Shown piece after piece: positions 1-10,612 of a stretch of DNA of 64,000 nucleotides. The position numbers were made by a program, and so were the translations under genes. How positions within the stretch are numbered: position 1 is the first letter of the stretch; the number at the start of each line of letters is the position of its first letter. Under the pieces are notes generated by a model. It was not told the DNA's origin. It did not search any database and saw only the letters and a list, made by a program, of their open reading frames with translations. The stretch is from positions 124,001 through 188,000 of the forward strand of contig NZ_JARUBN010000001.1 in the NCBI RefSeq assembly GCF_029626265.1, in the 5' to 3' direction. The stretch comes from Micromonospora sp. WMMD1102. Lineage in GTDB: Bacteria > Actinomycetota > Actinomycetes > Mycobacteriales > Micromonosporaceae.

Positions 1-394
1 GCTCGGGTGCGGAGAGGTTGAAGTACGGGCCGGCGACCGGGTTGGCGTTGCCGTAAATCTGGGTCAGCTTGTCGGCCCAGCCGGCGTACCAGACCCACCG
101 GTCGATCGCCTCGTCCACCTCGCCGGCCGGCACGCCGAGGCCGACGAACTGGTCCCGCCGCCCCTCCAGCATCTCGGCGACCCGGTAGAGGATCTGCCCC
201 CGGTTGTACGCGGTCGCACCCGACCAGCCCTTGACCGCCGCCCGCGCCGCCAGTACGGCGTCCCGGACGTCCTTGCGGGAGGCGAGTGCCACGTTGGAGT
301 TCTGCACCGGATACGACCGCCCCGACTCGCTGCGCGGGAACTTCCCGCCGATGAAGAGCTTGTACGTCTTGCGTACCGCCACCCGCTCAGACAT
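1..394 (-). CDS. Aldehyde dehydrogenase, N-terminal part (cut by left edge)
   Basis: Only the first 131 codons are present; the gene runs off the left edge. The start is ATG at 394-392, and its first 8 bases overlap the end of the upstream aldehyde dehydrogenase gene, so translation is probably coupled. The visible N-terminus (YKLFIGGKF, then helical segments ending ...YAGWADKL) has the ALDH-superfamily N-terminal fold pattern and resembles the neighbouring paralogue. The catalytic Glu and Cys lie beyond the window and cannot be checked. With deoC two genes upstream, a role in oxidising acetaldehyde or another product of deoxyribose-phosphate breakdown is likely but inferred. Confidence 0.85.
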   Translation of the reverse strand, partial: MSERVAVRKTYKLFIGGKFPRSESGRSYPVQNSNVALASRKDVRDAVLAARAAVKGWSGATAYNRGQILYRVAEMLEGRRDQFVGLGVPAGEVDEAIDRWVWYAGWADKLTQIYGNANPVAGPYFNLSAPE

Positions 395-1838
395 CGAGGT
401 ACGCCTCCAGCCCCTGACGGCCACCCTCCCGGCCGTAGCCCGACTCCTTGTAGCCGCCGAACGGCGAGGTGGGGTCGAACTTGTTGAACGTGTTGGCCCA
501 GACCACCCCGGCGCGCAGCCGGTCGGCCATCCAGAGGATCCGGGAACCCTTGTCGGTCCAGATCCCCGCCGAGAGACCGTACGGCGTGTTGTTCGCCTTC
601 TCCACCGCCTCGGCCGGGGTACGGAAGGTGAGCACCGAGAGCACCGGCCCGAAGATCTCCTCCCGGGCGATCCGGTGCGCCTGGCTGACCCCGGTGAAGA
701 TGGTCGGGGCGAACCAGAAGCCCTGGTCCGGCAGCTCGCACGGCGGGGACCAGCGCTCGGCCCCCTCCGCCGCGCCGATCTCGGTGAGGGTCCGGATCCG
801 GTCCAGTTGGGCGGCCGAGTTGATCGCGCCGATGTCGGTGTTCTTGTCCAGCGGGTCGCCGACCCGCAGCCGGGCCATCCGGCGCTTGAGCGAGGCGAGC
901 ACCTCGTCGTACACCGATTCCTGGACCAGCAGCCGGGAGCCGGCGCAGCAGACGTGGCCCTGGTTGAAGAAGATGCCGTTGACGATGCCCTCGACGGCCT
1001 GGTCGACCGGTGCGTCGTCGAAGACGATGTTGGCGGCCTTGCCGCCCAGTTCCAGGGTCAGCTTCTTGCGGCTGCCGGCCACCGAGCGGGCGATCTGCCG
1101 GCCGACCTCGGTGGAGCCGGTGAAGGCGACCTTGTCGATCCCGTCGTGCTCGACCAGCGCCCGGCCGGTCTCGCCGGCCCCGGTGACGATGTTGACCACC
1201 CCGGGCGGCAGGTCGGCCTGCTGGCAGATCTCGGCGAAGAGCAGCGCGCTCAGCGGGGTGGTCTCGGCCGGCTTGAGCACCACCGTGTTGCCGGCGGCCA
1301 GCGCCGGGGCGATCTTCCAGGCCAGCATCAGCAGCGGGAAGTTCCACGGGATGACCTGGCCGGCGACGCCGAGCGGGCGCGGGGCGGGGCCGAAGCCGGC
1401 GTACCCGAGTTTGTCGGCCCAGCCGGCGTAGTAGAAGAAGTGCGCGGCCACCAGCGGCAGGTCGACGTCCCGGGACTCCCGGATCGGCTTGCCGTTGTCC
1501 AGTGACTCCAGTACGGCCAGCTCGCGGGAGCGCTCCTGGACGATCCGGGCGATCCGGAACAGGTACTTGGCCCGGTCCCGGCCCGGCATCGGCCCCCAGA
1601 CCTCGTCGTACGCCCGGCGCGCCGCCCGCACCGCCCGGTCCACGTCACCGGTGCTGGCCGAGGTCACCTCGGCCAGCACTTCCTCGGTGGACGGATTGAT
1701 CGACTTCAGGACTCCGCCGCCACCGGGCTCGACGTTGAGACCCTCGCCATCGACGAACTCGCCGCCGATGAACAGTCCGTACGACGGCTTCAGGTCCACC
1801 ACGGCGCGCGACTCCGGCGCAGGGGCGTATTCGAACAT
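387..1838 (-). CDS. NAD(P)-dependent aldehyde dehydrogenase, 483 aa
   Basis: Full-length ALDH-superfamily enzyme oxidising an aldehyde to a carboxylic acid with NAD(P)+. The cofactor and catalytic signatures are all visible: PWNFP near residue 164, FTGSTEVG near 239, general-base Glu263 in ELGGK, and catalytic Cys297 in the QGHVCCAGSR motif. The length of 483 residues is normal. It starts 2 bases after the deoC stop and overlaps the next aldehyde dehydrogenase by 8 bases, so deoC and the two dehydrogenases form one operon read leftward. This context suggests it consumes acetaldehyde released by DeoC; substrate specificity cannot be read from the sequence. Confidence 0.93.
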   Translation of the reverse strand: MFEYAPAPESRAVVDLKPSYGLFIGGEFVDGEGLNVEPGGGGVLKSINPSTEEVLAEVTSASTGDVDRAVRAARRAYDEVWGPMPGRDRAKYLFRIARIVQERSRELAVLESLDNGKPIRESRDVDLPLVAAHFFYYAGWADKLGYAGFGPAPRPLGVAGQVIPWNFPLLMLAWKIAPALAAGNTVVLKPAETTPLSALLFAEICQQADLPPGVVNIVTGAGETGRALVEHDGIDKVAFTGSTEVGRQIARSVAGSRKKLTLELGGKAANIVFDDAPVDQAVEGIVNGIFFNQGHVCCAGSRLLVQESVYDEVLASLKRRMARLRVGDPLDKNTDIGAINSAAQLDRIRTLTEIGAAEGAERWSPPCELPDQGFWFAPTIFTGVSQAHRIAREEIFGPVLSVLTFRTPAEAVEKANNTPYGLSAGIWTDKGSRILWMADRLRAGVVWANTFNKFDPTSPFGGYKESGYGREGGRQGLEAYLDV

Positions 1839-1840
1839 GC

Positions 1841-2851
1841 TCAGTCCAGGGTGAAGTAGTCGGGGCCGGAGTAGACGCCGGTGGTCAGCTTGGTGCGCTG
1901 CATCAGCAGGTCGTTGAGCAGGCTGGAGGCGCCGAACCGGAACCAGTCCGGGTCGAGCCAGTCCGCCCCGGCGGTCTCGTTGACAAGTACCAGGTATTTG
2001 ATCGCGTCCTTGGTGGTCTTGATGCCGCCGGCCGGCTTGACCCCGACCTGGCGCCCGGTGGCGTCCCGGAAGTCCCGGACCGCCTCCAGCATCACCAGGG
2101 TGACCGGCAGGGTCGCGGCGACCGGCACCTTGCCGGTGGAGGTCTTGATGAAGTCGGCGCCGGCCAGCATCGCCAGCCAGGAGGCCCGCCGGACGTTGTC
2201 GTAGGTGGCCAGCTCCCCGGTCTCCAGGATGACCTTGAGGTGGGCGTCCCCGCAGGCCGCCTTCACCGCGACGATCTCGTCGTGGACCTCCTGGTAGCGG
2301 CCGGAGAGGAAGGCACCCCGGTTGATCACCATGTCGATCTCGTCCGCCCCGCCGGCCACCGCCGAGCGGGTGTCCGCGAGCCGCACCTCCAGCGGTGCCT
2401 GCCCGGACGGGAACGCCGTGGCGACGCTGGCCAGGTGCACCCGGCCCGCCTCGCCGGCCGGCCGGGTGGACGCACCCCAGAGCGCGGCGGCGGCCACCGG
2501 GACCATCGTCGGATAGACGCAGACGGCGCCGACCGGCGGGCAGGACGGGTCGGCCGGGTCCGGGCGCAGCGCCTTGGCGGCCAGCGCGCGCACCTTGCCG
2601 GGGGTGTCGGCGCCCTCCAGCGTGGTCAGGTCGACCATCCGGATCGCCAGGTCGATCGCCCAGGCCTTCGAGGTGGTCTTGATCGAGCGGGTGCCGAGCA
2701 TCGCCGCCCGCTGCTCCGCGCCGACCTGGTCCACCCCGGGCAGGCCGTGCAGGAAGGTTCGCAGAGTCGCCTCGGAACGCCCCACCTCGGACAGGTCGGA
2801 ACGCCCCGTACCGGACAGGTCGGGCCGCGCCGACGCCGTTGTCGCCGTCAT
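1841..2851 (-). CDS. deoC: Deoxyribose-phosphate aldolase
   Basis: Cytosolic class I aldolase that splits 2-deoxyribose 5-phosphate into acetaldehyde and glyceraldehyde 3-phosphate in deoxynucleoside catabolism. Recognisable signatures are CVYP, EIDMVINRGAFLSG, LKVILETGEL and ADFIKTSTGK, which contains the Schiff-base lysine, followed by VKPAGGIK. I use ATG at 2851 (MTATTAS), giving 336 aa; an in-frame upstream codon at 2869 would add six residues. The N-terminus carries a short imperfect repeat of Asp-Leu-Ser-Gly/Glu type before the barrel, longer than in compact DeoC proteins. It heads the leftward operon with two aldehyde dehydrogenases and is divergent from upp. Confidence 0.95.
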   Translation of the reverse strand: MTATTASARPDLSGTGRSDLSEVGRSEATLRTFLHGLPGVDQVGAEQRAAMLGTRSIKTTSKAWAIDLAIRMVDLTTLEGADTPGKVRALAAKALRPDPADPSCPPVGAVCVYPTMVPVAAAALWGASTRPAGEAGRVHLASVATAFPSGQAPLEVRLADTRSAVAGGADEIDMVINRGAFLSGRYQEVHDEIVAVKAACGDAHLKVILETGELATYDNVRRASWLAMLAGADFIKTSTGKVPVAATLPVTLVMLEAVRDFRDATGRQVGVKPAGGIKTTKDAIKYLVLVNETAGADWLDPDWFRFGASSLLNDLLMQRTKLTTGVYSGPDYFTLD

Positions 2852-3030
2852 GCCGGCAAGTCTACGCACCGGTGCCCGCCTGTGATCTTGGCCATAGTAA
2901 CCGGGTGGCCGCCGCCACCGGGGCGACCGGGCGGGCCGCCGTCGGGTGGCGGGGTCCCGGCGCGGCGGGTACCGCGGACCCGGTGACCAGGCGAAGATCC
3001 GCCCCGAGGTTACCGGTAGGTTGAGCGACC

Positions 3031-3663
3031 GTGGACGTACTCGTGGTTGACCATCCCGTGGCCCAGACGCGGCTGACCGTGATGCGCGACGCCCGGACCG
3101 ACTCGGCGTCGTTCCGCGCCGCGCTGCACGAACTCACCACCATGCTGGTGTACGAGGCCGCGCGCTCGCTGCCGGTCGAACAGTTCCCGATCGACACCCC
3201 GGTGGCGCCGACCCAGGGCATCCGGCTGGCCAACCCGCCGCTGCTGGTACCCGTGCTCCGGGCCGGGCTGGGCATGGCCGACTCCGCGCTCGGCCTGCTG
3301 CCCGAGTCGTCGATGGGCTTCGTCGGGCTGGCCCGGGACGAGCACACCTACGAGCCGCGCGCCTACATGGAGTCGCTGCCGACCGACCTGGCCGGCCGCC
3401 CGGTGCTGGTGCTCGACCCGATGCTGGCCACCGGCGGCTCGCTGGAGCACTGCTGCCGGCTGCTCGCCGACCGGGGCTGCACCGACATCACCGTGCTCTG
3501 CGTGCTCGCCGCCCCGGCCGGGATCGAGCGGCTGGACCGCTCCGGGCTGCCGCTGCGACTGGTCACCGCCGCGATCGACGAGCGGCTCAACGGCCGGATG
3601 TTCATCGTCCCCGGGCTCGGCGACGCCGGCGACCGGCAGTTCGGCGGCATGCCCCGGTTCTGA
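3031..3663 (+). CDS. upp: Uracil phosphoribosyltransferase, 210 aa
   Basis: Salvages uracil with PRPP to give UMP. The sequence shows the PRPP-binding loop DPMLATGGS (about residues 128-136), the conserved [10 protein letters not shown] and the C-terminal uracil-binding [12 protein letters not shown]. Length is typical for bacterial Upp. The start is GTG at 3031. It is divergent from deoC across about 180 bp, so the two pyrimidine and deoxynucleoside salvage units share a control region. A strong hairpin follows the stop codon. Confidence 0.96.
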   Translation: MDVLVVDHPVAQTRLTVMRDARTDSASFRAALHELTTMLVYEAARSLPVEQFPIDTPVAPTQGIRLANPPLLVPVLRAGLGMADSALGLLPESSMGFVGLARDEHTYEPRAYMESLPTDLAGRPVLVLDPMLATGGSLEHCCRLLADRGCTDITVLCVLAAPAGIERLDRSGLPLRLVTAAIDERLNGRMFIVPGLGDAGDRQFGGMPRF

Positions 3664-3670
3664 CCTTCAC

Positions 3671-3706
3671 GGAGCCGGTTCGGCTGACCGGTCCCGAACC
3701 GGCTCC
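3671..3706 (+). terminator. Hairpin terminator after upp
   Basis: A perfect 13-bp inverted repeat (ggagccggttcgg at 3671-3683 pairing with 3694-3706) with a 10-nt loop begins 7 bases after the upp stop. There is no U-tract, as is usual for actinobacterial terminators. It most likely ends the upp transcript. Confidence 0.65.
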
Positions 3707-3763
3707 GAACGATCCGGCCGGGACGCATGCGCGGCTGGCGCGGAACGGCTACCGTTCCGGGCC

Positions 3764-4441
3764 ATGACAGGTGTTGGGTTGGCCGAGGAGTTGCTGCTGC
3801 TCGGCTACGACGACAAATCCGGCAAGGCGACCGGTTCCCGGATCGGACTCGACCTGGGCATGGCCGCCGCCGTGCTGGTCGATCTCGCCCTCGCCGGCCG
3901 GGTCGCCTTCTCCGACGGTTCGATCGTGGCCACCGACCCCACGCCGACCGGTGACCCGATCGCCGACGACGTGCTCGCCCGGATCGCGGCCGACACCCCG
4001 CACACGCCGGCCTCCTGGGTGCAGCGGCTCCGGCACGGGCTACGCGACCGGATTCTCGGCGACCTCTGCACCCGGGGCGTGATCAGCGACGTGGACGAGA
4101 CCGAACTCGGCTACATCCACGTGCACCGTTACCCGGTGCTCGACCCGTCGGTCGAGGCGGAGATCCGGACCCGGCTGGCAGCCGCGCTCACCGGCGAGGC
4201 CGTACCCGACGAGCGGACCGCCGCGCTGGCCGCGGTGATGGCGGCGATCCGGGTACAGCCCAGTCTCGGGCTGACCGGGCCGGCCGCCGAGGACGCCCGG
4301 AACCGGCTGGCGGAGATCGCCCGGGGTGCCGGGTTCACCGACGACGGCAGCCTGGAGGGATCGACCATCCGCCCCTCGGTGGCGCTGGTGATCGCCGCGC
4401 TCTCCCGGGCCATCGACGCCGCCCTGGGCAGCCGCGCCTGA
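3764..4441 (+). CDS. GPP34 (GOLPH3/VPS74-like) family protein, 225 aa
   Basis: Single-domain all-helical protein of the GPP34 family, whose eukaryotic members bind phosphatidylinositol 4-phosphate at the Golgi; actinobacterial members are numerous but mostly without known function. The family pattern is visible from the N-terminal LAEELLLLGYDD...G through the LVDLALAGRV helix to the later ELGYIHVHRYPVLD and the C-terminal repeat of Ala/Arg-rich helices. No signal peptide or membrane segment is present, so it is cytosolic or peripheral. It stands alone between upp and the convergent phosphohexomutase. A membrane-associated role is inferred only from the family. Confidence 0.85.
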   Translation: MTGVGLAEELLLLGYDDKSGKATGSRIGLDLGMAAAVLVDLALAGRVAFSDGSIVATDPTPTGDPIADDVLARIAADTPHTPASWVQRLRHGLRDRILGDLCTRGVISDVDETELGYIHVHRYPVLDPSVEAEIRTRLAAALTGEAVPDERTAALAAVMAAIRVQPSLGLTGPAAEDARNRLAEIARGAGFTDDGSLEGSTIRPSVALVIAALSRAIDAALGSRA

Positions 4442-4483
4442 CGGCCACCGAGGGCGCCGCCCCGGGCAACCCGCGCCCGACGG

Positions 4484-6250
4484 CTACCAGATGCCGAGGG
4501 CGGCGGCAGTCTCGGTGCGCAGCGCCCGCACCGAGGCGGCGGCGCGCTCCCGGGCGGCCGGCACGTCGCCGTCGACCACCGGCTCCACCACCTCCAGGTA
4601 CGCCTTCAGCTTCGGCTCGGTACCGGACGGCCGGACCACCACCCGGGCGGTGTCGGTACGCAGGATCAGTACGTCCGCCGCCGGAGTCAGGTCCCGGACC
4701 GAGCGGACCGGTTCGTCGAGCAGCGTCGCCGGAGTCCTGCTCCGGATGTAGGTCATCGCGTTCTCGATCTCGCGCAGGTCGTCGACCCGGACCGAGAGCT
4801 GGTCGGTCAGGTGCACCCCGAACTCGCCGGCCAACTCGTCCAGCCGGTCGGCGACGGTCCGCCCCTGCGCCTTCAGCTCCGCCGCCAGCTCGGCGACGGT
4901 GAGCGCGGCGCTGATCCCGTCCTTGTCCCGCACCTGGTCGGGGGCGACGCAGTAGCCGAGCGCCTCCTCGTAGCCGTAGACCAGCTCGGCGTCCCCGGAC
5001 TCGGCGGTGGCCCGGACGATCCACTTGAACCCGGTGAGCGTCTCGCCGTACGGCACGCCGCGCGCCTCGCACAGCGCCCGCAGCAGGGACGACGAGACGA
5101 TCGTGCTCGCGTACAGCCCGGTACGGCCCCGCCGGATCAGATGGTCGGCGAGGAGGACGCCCAGCTCGTCGCCGTGCAGCATCCGCCAGCCGCGTACCCG
5201 GTCGGGGATGGCCACCGCGCACCGGTCGGCGTCCGGGTCGTTGGCCAGGGCGAGGTCCGCGCCGACCTCCCGGGCCAGCGCGAGCAGCCTGTCGGTGGCG
5301 CCCGGCTCCTCCGGGTTCGGGAACGACACGGTGGGGAAGTTCGGGTCCGGCTCGGCCTGCTCGGCCACGATCCCCGGCACGGGGAAGCCGGCCCGGGCGA
5401 AGACCGAGGTGAGCACGGCGGCACCCACCCCGTGCAGCGGGGTGTACGCCACGGTCAGCCCGCGCGGCCCGGCCGGCGGGATCACCCCGGCGGTGACCCG
5501 GACGTACCCGGCCACCACGTCGTCGCCGAGCACGTCACCTGGTGCGCCCAGCGGCACCGTCGCAAGTGACCCGACCGCGCGGATCGCCGCCTCGATCTCG
5601 GCGTCGACCGGGGGCACGATCTGCGCGCCCGCGCCGAGCGGCCCACCGGTGGCGGCGCCCAGGTAGACCTTGTAGCCGTTGTCCTGCGGCGGGTTGTGGC
5701 TGGCGGTGACCATCACCCCGGCGACCGCGCCGAGGGCCCGGACCGCGTACGCCAGCACCGGGGTGGGCAGCGGCCGGGGCAGCAGCAGGGCCGGCCGCCC
5801 CGCGCCGGTGGCCACCCGGGCGGTCCGCTCGGCGAACTCCTTCGAGCCGTGCCGGGCGTCGTACCCGATCACCAGCGGGCCGGACGCGGCGCGGGCGGCG
5901 AGCCAGCCGACCAGCCCGGCCGCCGCGGCGGTGACCACGGCCAGGTTCATCCCGTTCGGGCCGGCCCGCAGCGGCCCGCGCAGCCCGGCGGTGCCGAAGG
6001 TGAGCGGCCCGGCGAACCGGTCGGCCAGTTCGGCGGCGCTGGCCGGCAGCCGGTCGAGCACCCCCCGCAGCTCCTCCCGGGTCGCCGGGTCGGGGTCGTC
6101 GTCCAGCCACGCCTGGGCCCGGGCCCGCAGCCGGGCCAACTCGTCCGGGGACCCGCCCGGGGCGCCGGGGGAGCCGGCAGGCTCGTCGGGGGGCCCGTCC
6201 GGGGTTACCTGGTCCGGGGATACGTCCGGCTGGTTCGGTTTCGCCGCCAT
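4484..6250 (-). CDS. Phosphohexomutase (phosphomannomutase/phosphoglucomutase), 588 aa
   Basis: Alpha-D-phosphohexomutase interconverting hexose 1- and 6-phosphates via a phosphoserine. Domain signatures occur in order: GTAGLRG near residue 86, phosphoserine Ser184 in TASHNP, the metal-binding loop DPDAD at 338-342, the sugar-binding GYEEALGY and the C-terminal phosphate-binding RPSGTEPK. The N-terminal 40 residues are Pro/Gly/Asp-rich and probably disordered. I chose ATG at 6250 (MAAKPNQ) because the nine codons before it have no family likeness. The family does not separate mannose from glucose specificity by sequence alone, and an activity on pentose phosphates cannot be excluded given the neighbouring deoC and upp. 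Confidence 0.9.
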   Translation of the reverse strand: MAAKPNQPDVSPDQVTPDGPPDEPAGSPGAPGGSPDELARLRARAQAWLDDDPDPATREELRGVLDRLPASAAELADRFAGPLTFGTAGLRGPLRAGPNGMNLAVVTAAAAGLVGWLAARAASGPLVIGYDARHGSKEFAERTARVATGAGRPALLLPRPLPTPVLAYAVRALGAVAGVMVTASHNPPQDNGYKVYLGAATGGPLGAGAQIVPPVDAEIEAAIRAVGSLATVPLGAPGDVLGDDVVAGYVRVTAGVIPPAGPRGLTVAYTPLHGVGAAVLTSVFARAGFPVPGIVAEQAEPDPNFPTVSFPNPEEPGATDRLLALAREVGADLALANDPDADRCAVAIPDRVRGWRMLHGDELGVLLADHLIRRGRTGLYASTIVSSSLLRALCEARGVPYGETLTGFKWIVRATAESGDAELVYGYEEALGYCVAPDQVRDKDGISAALTVAELAAELKAQGRTVADRLDELAGEFGVHLTDQLSVRVDDLREIENAMTYIRSRTPATLLDEPVRSVRDLTPAADVLILRTDTARVVVRPSGTEPKLKAYLEVVEPVVDGDVPAARERAAASVRALRTETAAALGIW

Positions 6251-6340
6251 CGGACTGTGATAGCACGCCAGCCGCACCCGGACGCAGCCCGGCCCCCGCC
6301 CGACGCGCGCCGGCCCGGTGGGCGGGCGGGTGGGCGGGCG

Positions 6341-8260
6341 TCAGCCGGCGCTGGTGAGCCGGAAGGACCTGACCATCTCGTCGAAGATCGGCTTGCTCTC
6401 CTCGAACCGGTCGTCCGGGGTGGTCAGGTAGAAGGAGTACGCCTTGCCGTCCTCCGTGATCGCCCGCCACACCCCGTGCCGCTTGCCGGAACCCTCGCCG
6501 CAGGTGTACTCCAGCTCGGCGGCCGGCTTGCCACCGATCTCGGTCTCCTGGAGCGCCACCTGGGCGTACGGCTTCTTGCAGCTGCTGCCGTTCTTCTTCA
6601 GGCCGCCCTCGGCGACCCGCATGAAGCCCATCGGAGTCCGGCCGTCCTCCACCAGGATCCGGACCCGCCGGCCGCTGTCCTCCGGATCGGTGTAGTCGGT
6701 GTAGACCCCGGCCCCGCTCTTCTTCCAGTTCTTCGGGACGTTCACCGAGACACCCTTCGCGCTGTGCGGCTGGGTGGCGAACGCGGCCTTCACCGGCGCC
6801 TCGCTGGTCGGTGCGGCCTGCGGCGGAGGTGTGTCGGCCGGGTCCTCGCCGCCGCCCAGCGAGAACGCGACGATGCCGATCAGCAGCACCGCGGCCACCC
6901 CGCCGGCCACGGCGAGCTGGGTCCGGCGCGGCCAGCCCTTGACGGTGCGCAGCACCGAGTCGCCGGCCTGGCGGGCGCCGTCCAGGCCGCGACCCACGCC
7001 GCCACCCCGGGCGGTGTGCACCGTACCCCGCCCGCCGGTTCCGGGCATCGCACCGGTCGGCGTGTTGAGCGGCCCGCCGCGCCGGCCGGCCGCGCCCGGC
7101 ATCGCCCCGGTCGGGGTCTCCAGCGGGTTGGCGCCGGCCGCCGGGGCCCGGTTGGAGCTGGCGGCGTCGCGGGAACTCCGGGCGATCCGCTCGGTCAGGG
7201 ACTCGCCCGGGGCGAGCATGGCCGAACCGCCGATTTCGCCGTTGGCCGGCGGCCGGGTGGACCGGCCCGGCTGGGCTCCGGCCGCCGTCGGCGACTGGGA
7301 GGCGTCGGCGGGCTGCTGCCACGGCGAGCGCTGGCTCGGCACCACCGCGTACGGGTCGGTGACCAGGTGCCCGGCGGCGTTGCTGGCCAGCGGGCCGGCC
7401 AGCAGCTCGCGGAGCATGGTGCGCGAGGCGGTCACGTCGAGCCGGCGGGCCGGGTCCTTCTCCAGCAGGCCGAGCAGCACCCGGGTCAGCGCCCCGGACC
7501 GGACCGGCGGGGCGGGCGGGTCCTCCACCACCGCGTGCATGGTCTCGATCGGGTCGCCCTTGTCGAACGGCGGTCGCCCCTCGACGGCGGTGTAGAGGGT
7601 GACGCCGAGCGAGAAGAGGTCGCTGGGCGGGCCGAAGTCCTGGCCCATGGCCCGCTCGGGCGAGATGAAGTGCGGCGAGCCGAGCACCATGCCCGGGGTG
7701 GTGAGCTGGACATCGGTCGGCATCCGGGCCACCCCGAAGTCGGTGAGCACGCACCGGCCGTCGGAGCAGATCAGCACGTTCGCCGGCTTGACGTCGCGGT
7801 GCAGCACGCCGATCGCGTGTGCCACCTCCAGCGCGCCGAGCAGGGCGATGCCGATCTTGGCGACGGCCCGCGGTGCGAGCGGGCCGTCCTCGATCACCAT
7901 GTCGGCGAGGCTGCGCGCGTCAAGCAGCTCCATCACGATCCACGGCCGGCCGCCCTCGGTGACCACGTCGTAGACCTGCACCACCGCCGGGTGCTGAAGG
8001 GCCGCCGCGGCCCGCGCCTCGCGCAGCGTGCGCTCGTACATCGCGTCGCGGTCGCTGGGGGCCAGCCCCGGCGGGAGTACGACCTCCTTGACCGCCACGT
8101 CGCGACGCAGCAGGGTGTCGGCCGCCCGCCACACCGTGCCCATGCCGCCGTGGCCGACCGCAGCCCGCAACGAGTACCGGCCGCCGATGGTGATGCCGGG
8201 TGCCGCACGTCCGTTGGTGGGATTGGCCGGTCCGCCACTCCACGTCGGGATCTGAGTCAC
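6341..8260 (-). CDS. Transmembrane serine/threonine protein kinase, 639 aa
   Basis: PknB-type Hanks kinase. From the GTG start at 8260 the Gly-rich loop VGHGGMGTV is at 35-43, the ATP-binding Lys58 in VAVKEV, the catalytic Asp156 in HRDVKPANV and DFG at 174-176. A Pro/Gly/Ala-rich linker holds two TPTGAMPG repeats (about 382-406). One membrane helix (about 449-468) is followed by an outside domain of roughly 150 residues, not of PASTA type, resembling the region after the helix in the second kinase at 41184-43598. The frame stays open upstream to 8431 but that part is low in coding character. Membrane topology suggests it senses an extracellular signal; targets are unknown. Confidence 0.9.
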   Translation of the reverse strand: MTQIPTWSGGPANPTNGRAAPGITIGGRYSLRAAVGHGGMGTVWRAADTLLRRDVAVKEVVLPPGLAPSDRDAMYERTLREARAAAALQHPAVVQVYDVVTEGGRPWIVMELLDARSLADMVIEDGPLAPRAVAKIGIALLGALEVAHAIGVLHRDVKPANVLICSDGRCVLTDFGVARMPTDVQLTTPGMVLGSPHFISPERAMGQDFGPPSDLFSLGVTLYTAVEGRPPFDKGDPIETMHAVVEDPPAPPVRSGALTRVLLGLLEKDPARRLDVTASRTMLRELLAGPLASNAAGHLVTDPYAVVPSQRSPWQQPADASQSPTAAGAQPGRSTRPPANGEIGGSAMLAPGESLTERIARSSRDAASSNRAPAAGANPLETPTGAMPGAAGRRGGPLNTPTGAMPGTGGRGTVHTARGGGVGRGLDGARQAGDSVLRTVKGWPRRTQLAVAGGVAAVLLIGIVAFSLGGGEDPADTPPPQAAPTSEAPVKAAFATQPHSAKGVSVNVPKNWKKSGAGVYTDYTDPEDSGRRVRILVEDGRTPMGFMRVAEGGLKKNGSSCKKPYAQVALQETEIGGKPAAELEYTCGEGSGKRHGVWRAITEDGKAYSFYLTTPDDRFEESKPIFDEMVRSFRLTSAG

Positions 8261-8533
8261 AGAAAAGCCACCGAAGAGAATCGAGGGGGCACAGGACAGA
8301 ACCCCCCTATATTGCGGGTTCCGACCGCAGAAGGGAAAGACAACCGCCGGAGTTGGCGAGAACTCGACCGTACGTGTCGGTCCTCTCACCGAACGTTCGG
8401 ATAAGTGGACGGGGCGTGCCGATCCGCTCACCAGCCGGCCGGCGCCGGTTCGCCAGCCCGCCGGTAGCGGTTCGCCAGCCGCCGGTGCCGGGTCGTTCGG
8501 CCCGGCTCAGCCTGGTCGGCGGATCGTTCTACC
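8261..8533. other. Divergent intergenic region with palindrome
   Basis: Non-coding stretch between the leftward kinase gene and the rightward acyl-CoA mutase gene. It contains a perfect 12-bp palindrome ccgaacgttcgg at 8389-8400 and, just before it, a looser inverted repeat gaccg/cggtc around 8366-8382. It is somewhat AT-richer than its flanks near 8325. It must hold the promoters of both genes, but I cannot place reliable -35/-10 boxes. The palindrome lacks the spacer of an actinobacterial LexA box. Confidence 0.4.
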
Positions 8534-10126
<1,593 letters not shown>

Positions 10127-10140
10127 CCACCCGATCTGTT

Positions 10141-10188
10141 AGGAAGGGCCCCCTCTACCACCGAAAGCGATAAAAGGGGGCCCTTCCT
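10141..10188. repeat. Palindromic intergenic repeat, copy 1 of 2
   Basis: Perfect 14-bp inverted repeat aggaagggccccct (10141-10154 and 10175-10188) around a 20-nt loop. A second copy lies at 56502-56555 with 15-bp arms sharing the same core. The loops also agree (tctac, then acNgaaa, then cgataa), which is more than a simple terminator hairpin needs. It lies 14 bases after the mutase stop codon and may terminate that transcript. From memory, elements with this aggaagggcccc core are dispersed in Micromonosporaceae genomes. Confidence 0.75.
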
Positions 10189-10612
10189 TGCATGGGAGTG
10201 CGGGGGTTGCGGGTATCAGGAGGTAAGCGGCCCCTTTCGGTGCCATGACGGACAACCTGTGCGCGGTCCGTTTGACGCCGACTGTCACCCTGGGGACCCC
10301 CGCCACCCCACCCGGTGGTGCTACACCGTTGCCCGCCCGAGGACCGTCGGACAACTCGACAAACCGGGCAGGCGATGTTGCTGCCGAGCTAGATCGTGAC
10401 CGGTGAAACCGTCACGCGTTGTAGGAGGTGTGGCACAGATGGCGGGGTCTGACGGCAGCGTAGGTCGCGTTCCGCATGTTGCCGAGCGCTTCTACCAGGG
10501 CTTTCGTGACGCTGTGCTGTCTGATCACTACCAGAACGAGGTTGCGCAGCGTCACCGTCGGCGGTCTAGGCTGTCCGAGTCCCATCCCATCCACAGTGAT
10601 CGAGAATTCGAC
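10189..10612. other. 424-bp intergenic/leader region before the amidohydrolase gene
   Basis: No convincing gene. The frame of the downstream amidohydrolase stays open back to GTG 10403, and an excellent ribosome site (aggagg at 10422-10427) stands 11 bases before an in-frame ATG at 10439. A start there would add 58 residues. However, codons 10439-10612 have only about two-thirds G/C at third positions against well over 90 percent in the gene body, and the encoded stretch does not resemble the family. I read it as a leader or a remnant of another small frame. Nothing else identifiable is seen between the palindromic repeat and 10403. Confidence 0.4.

Noticed and set aside
8389..8400. Palindrome ccgaacgttcgg considered as a LexA box
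   Set aside because: The actinobacterial LexA box has a four-base spacer between cgaac and gttcg, which is absent here.
5535..8404. Very long open frames antisense or frame-shifted to the phosphohexomutase and kinase genes
   Set aside because: Composition is Arg/Gly/Pro/Ala-rich without family motifs, as expected of shadow frames in GC-rich DNA; the real genes in this stretch have clear motifs.
10139..10354. Small leftward frame over the palindromic repeat
   Set aside because: It runs through the repeat and has no ribosome site or family likeness.
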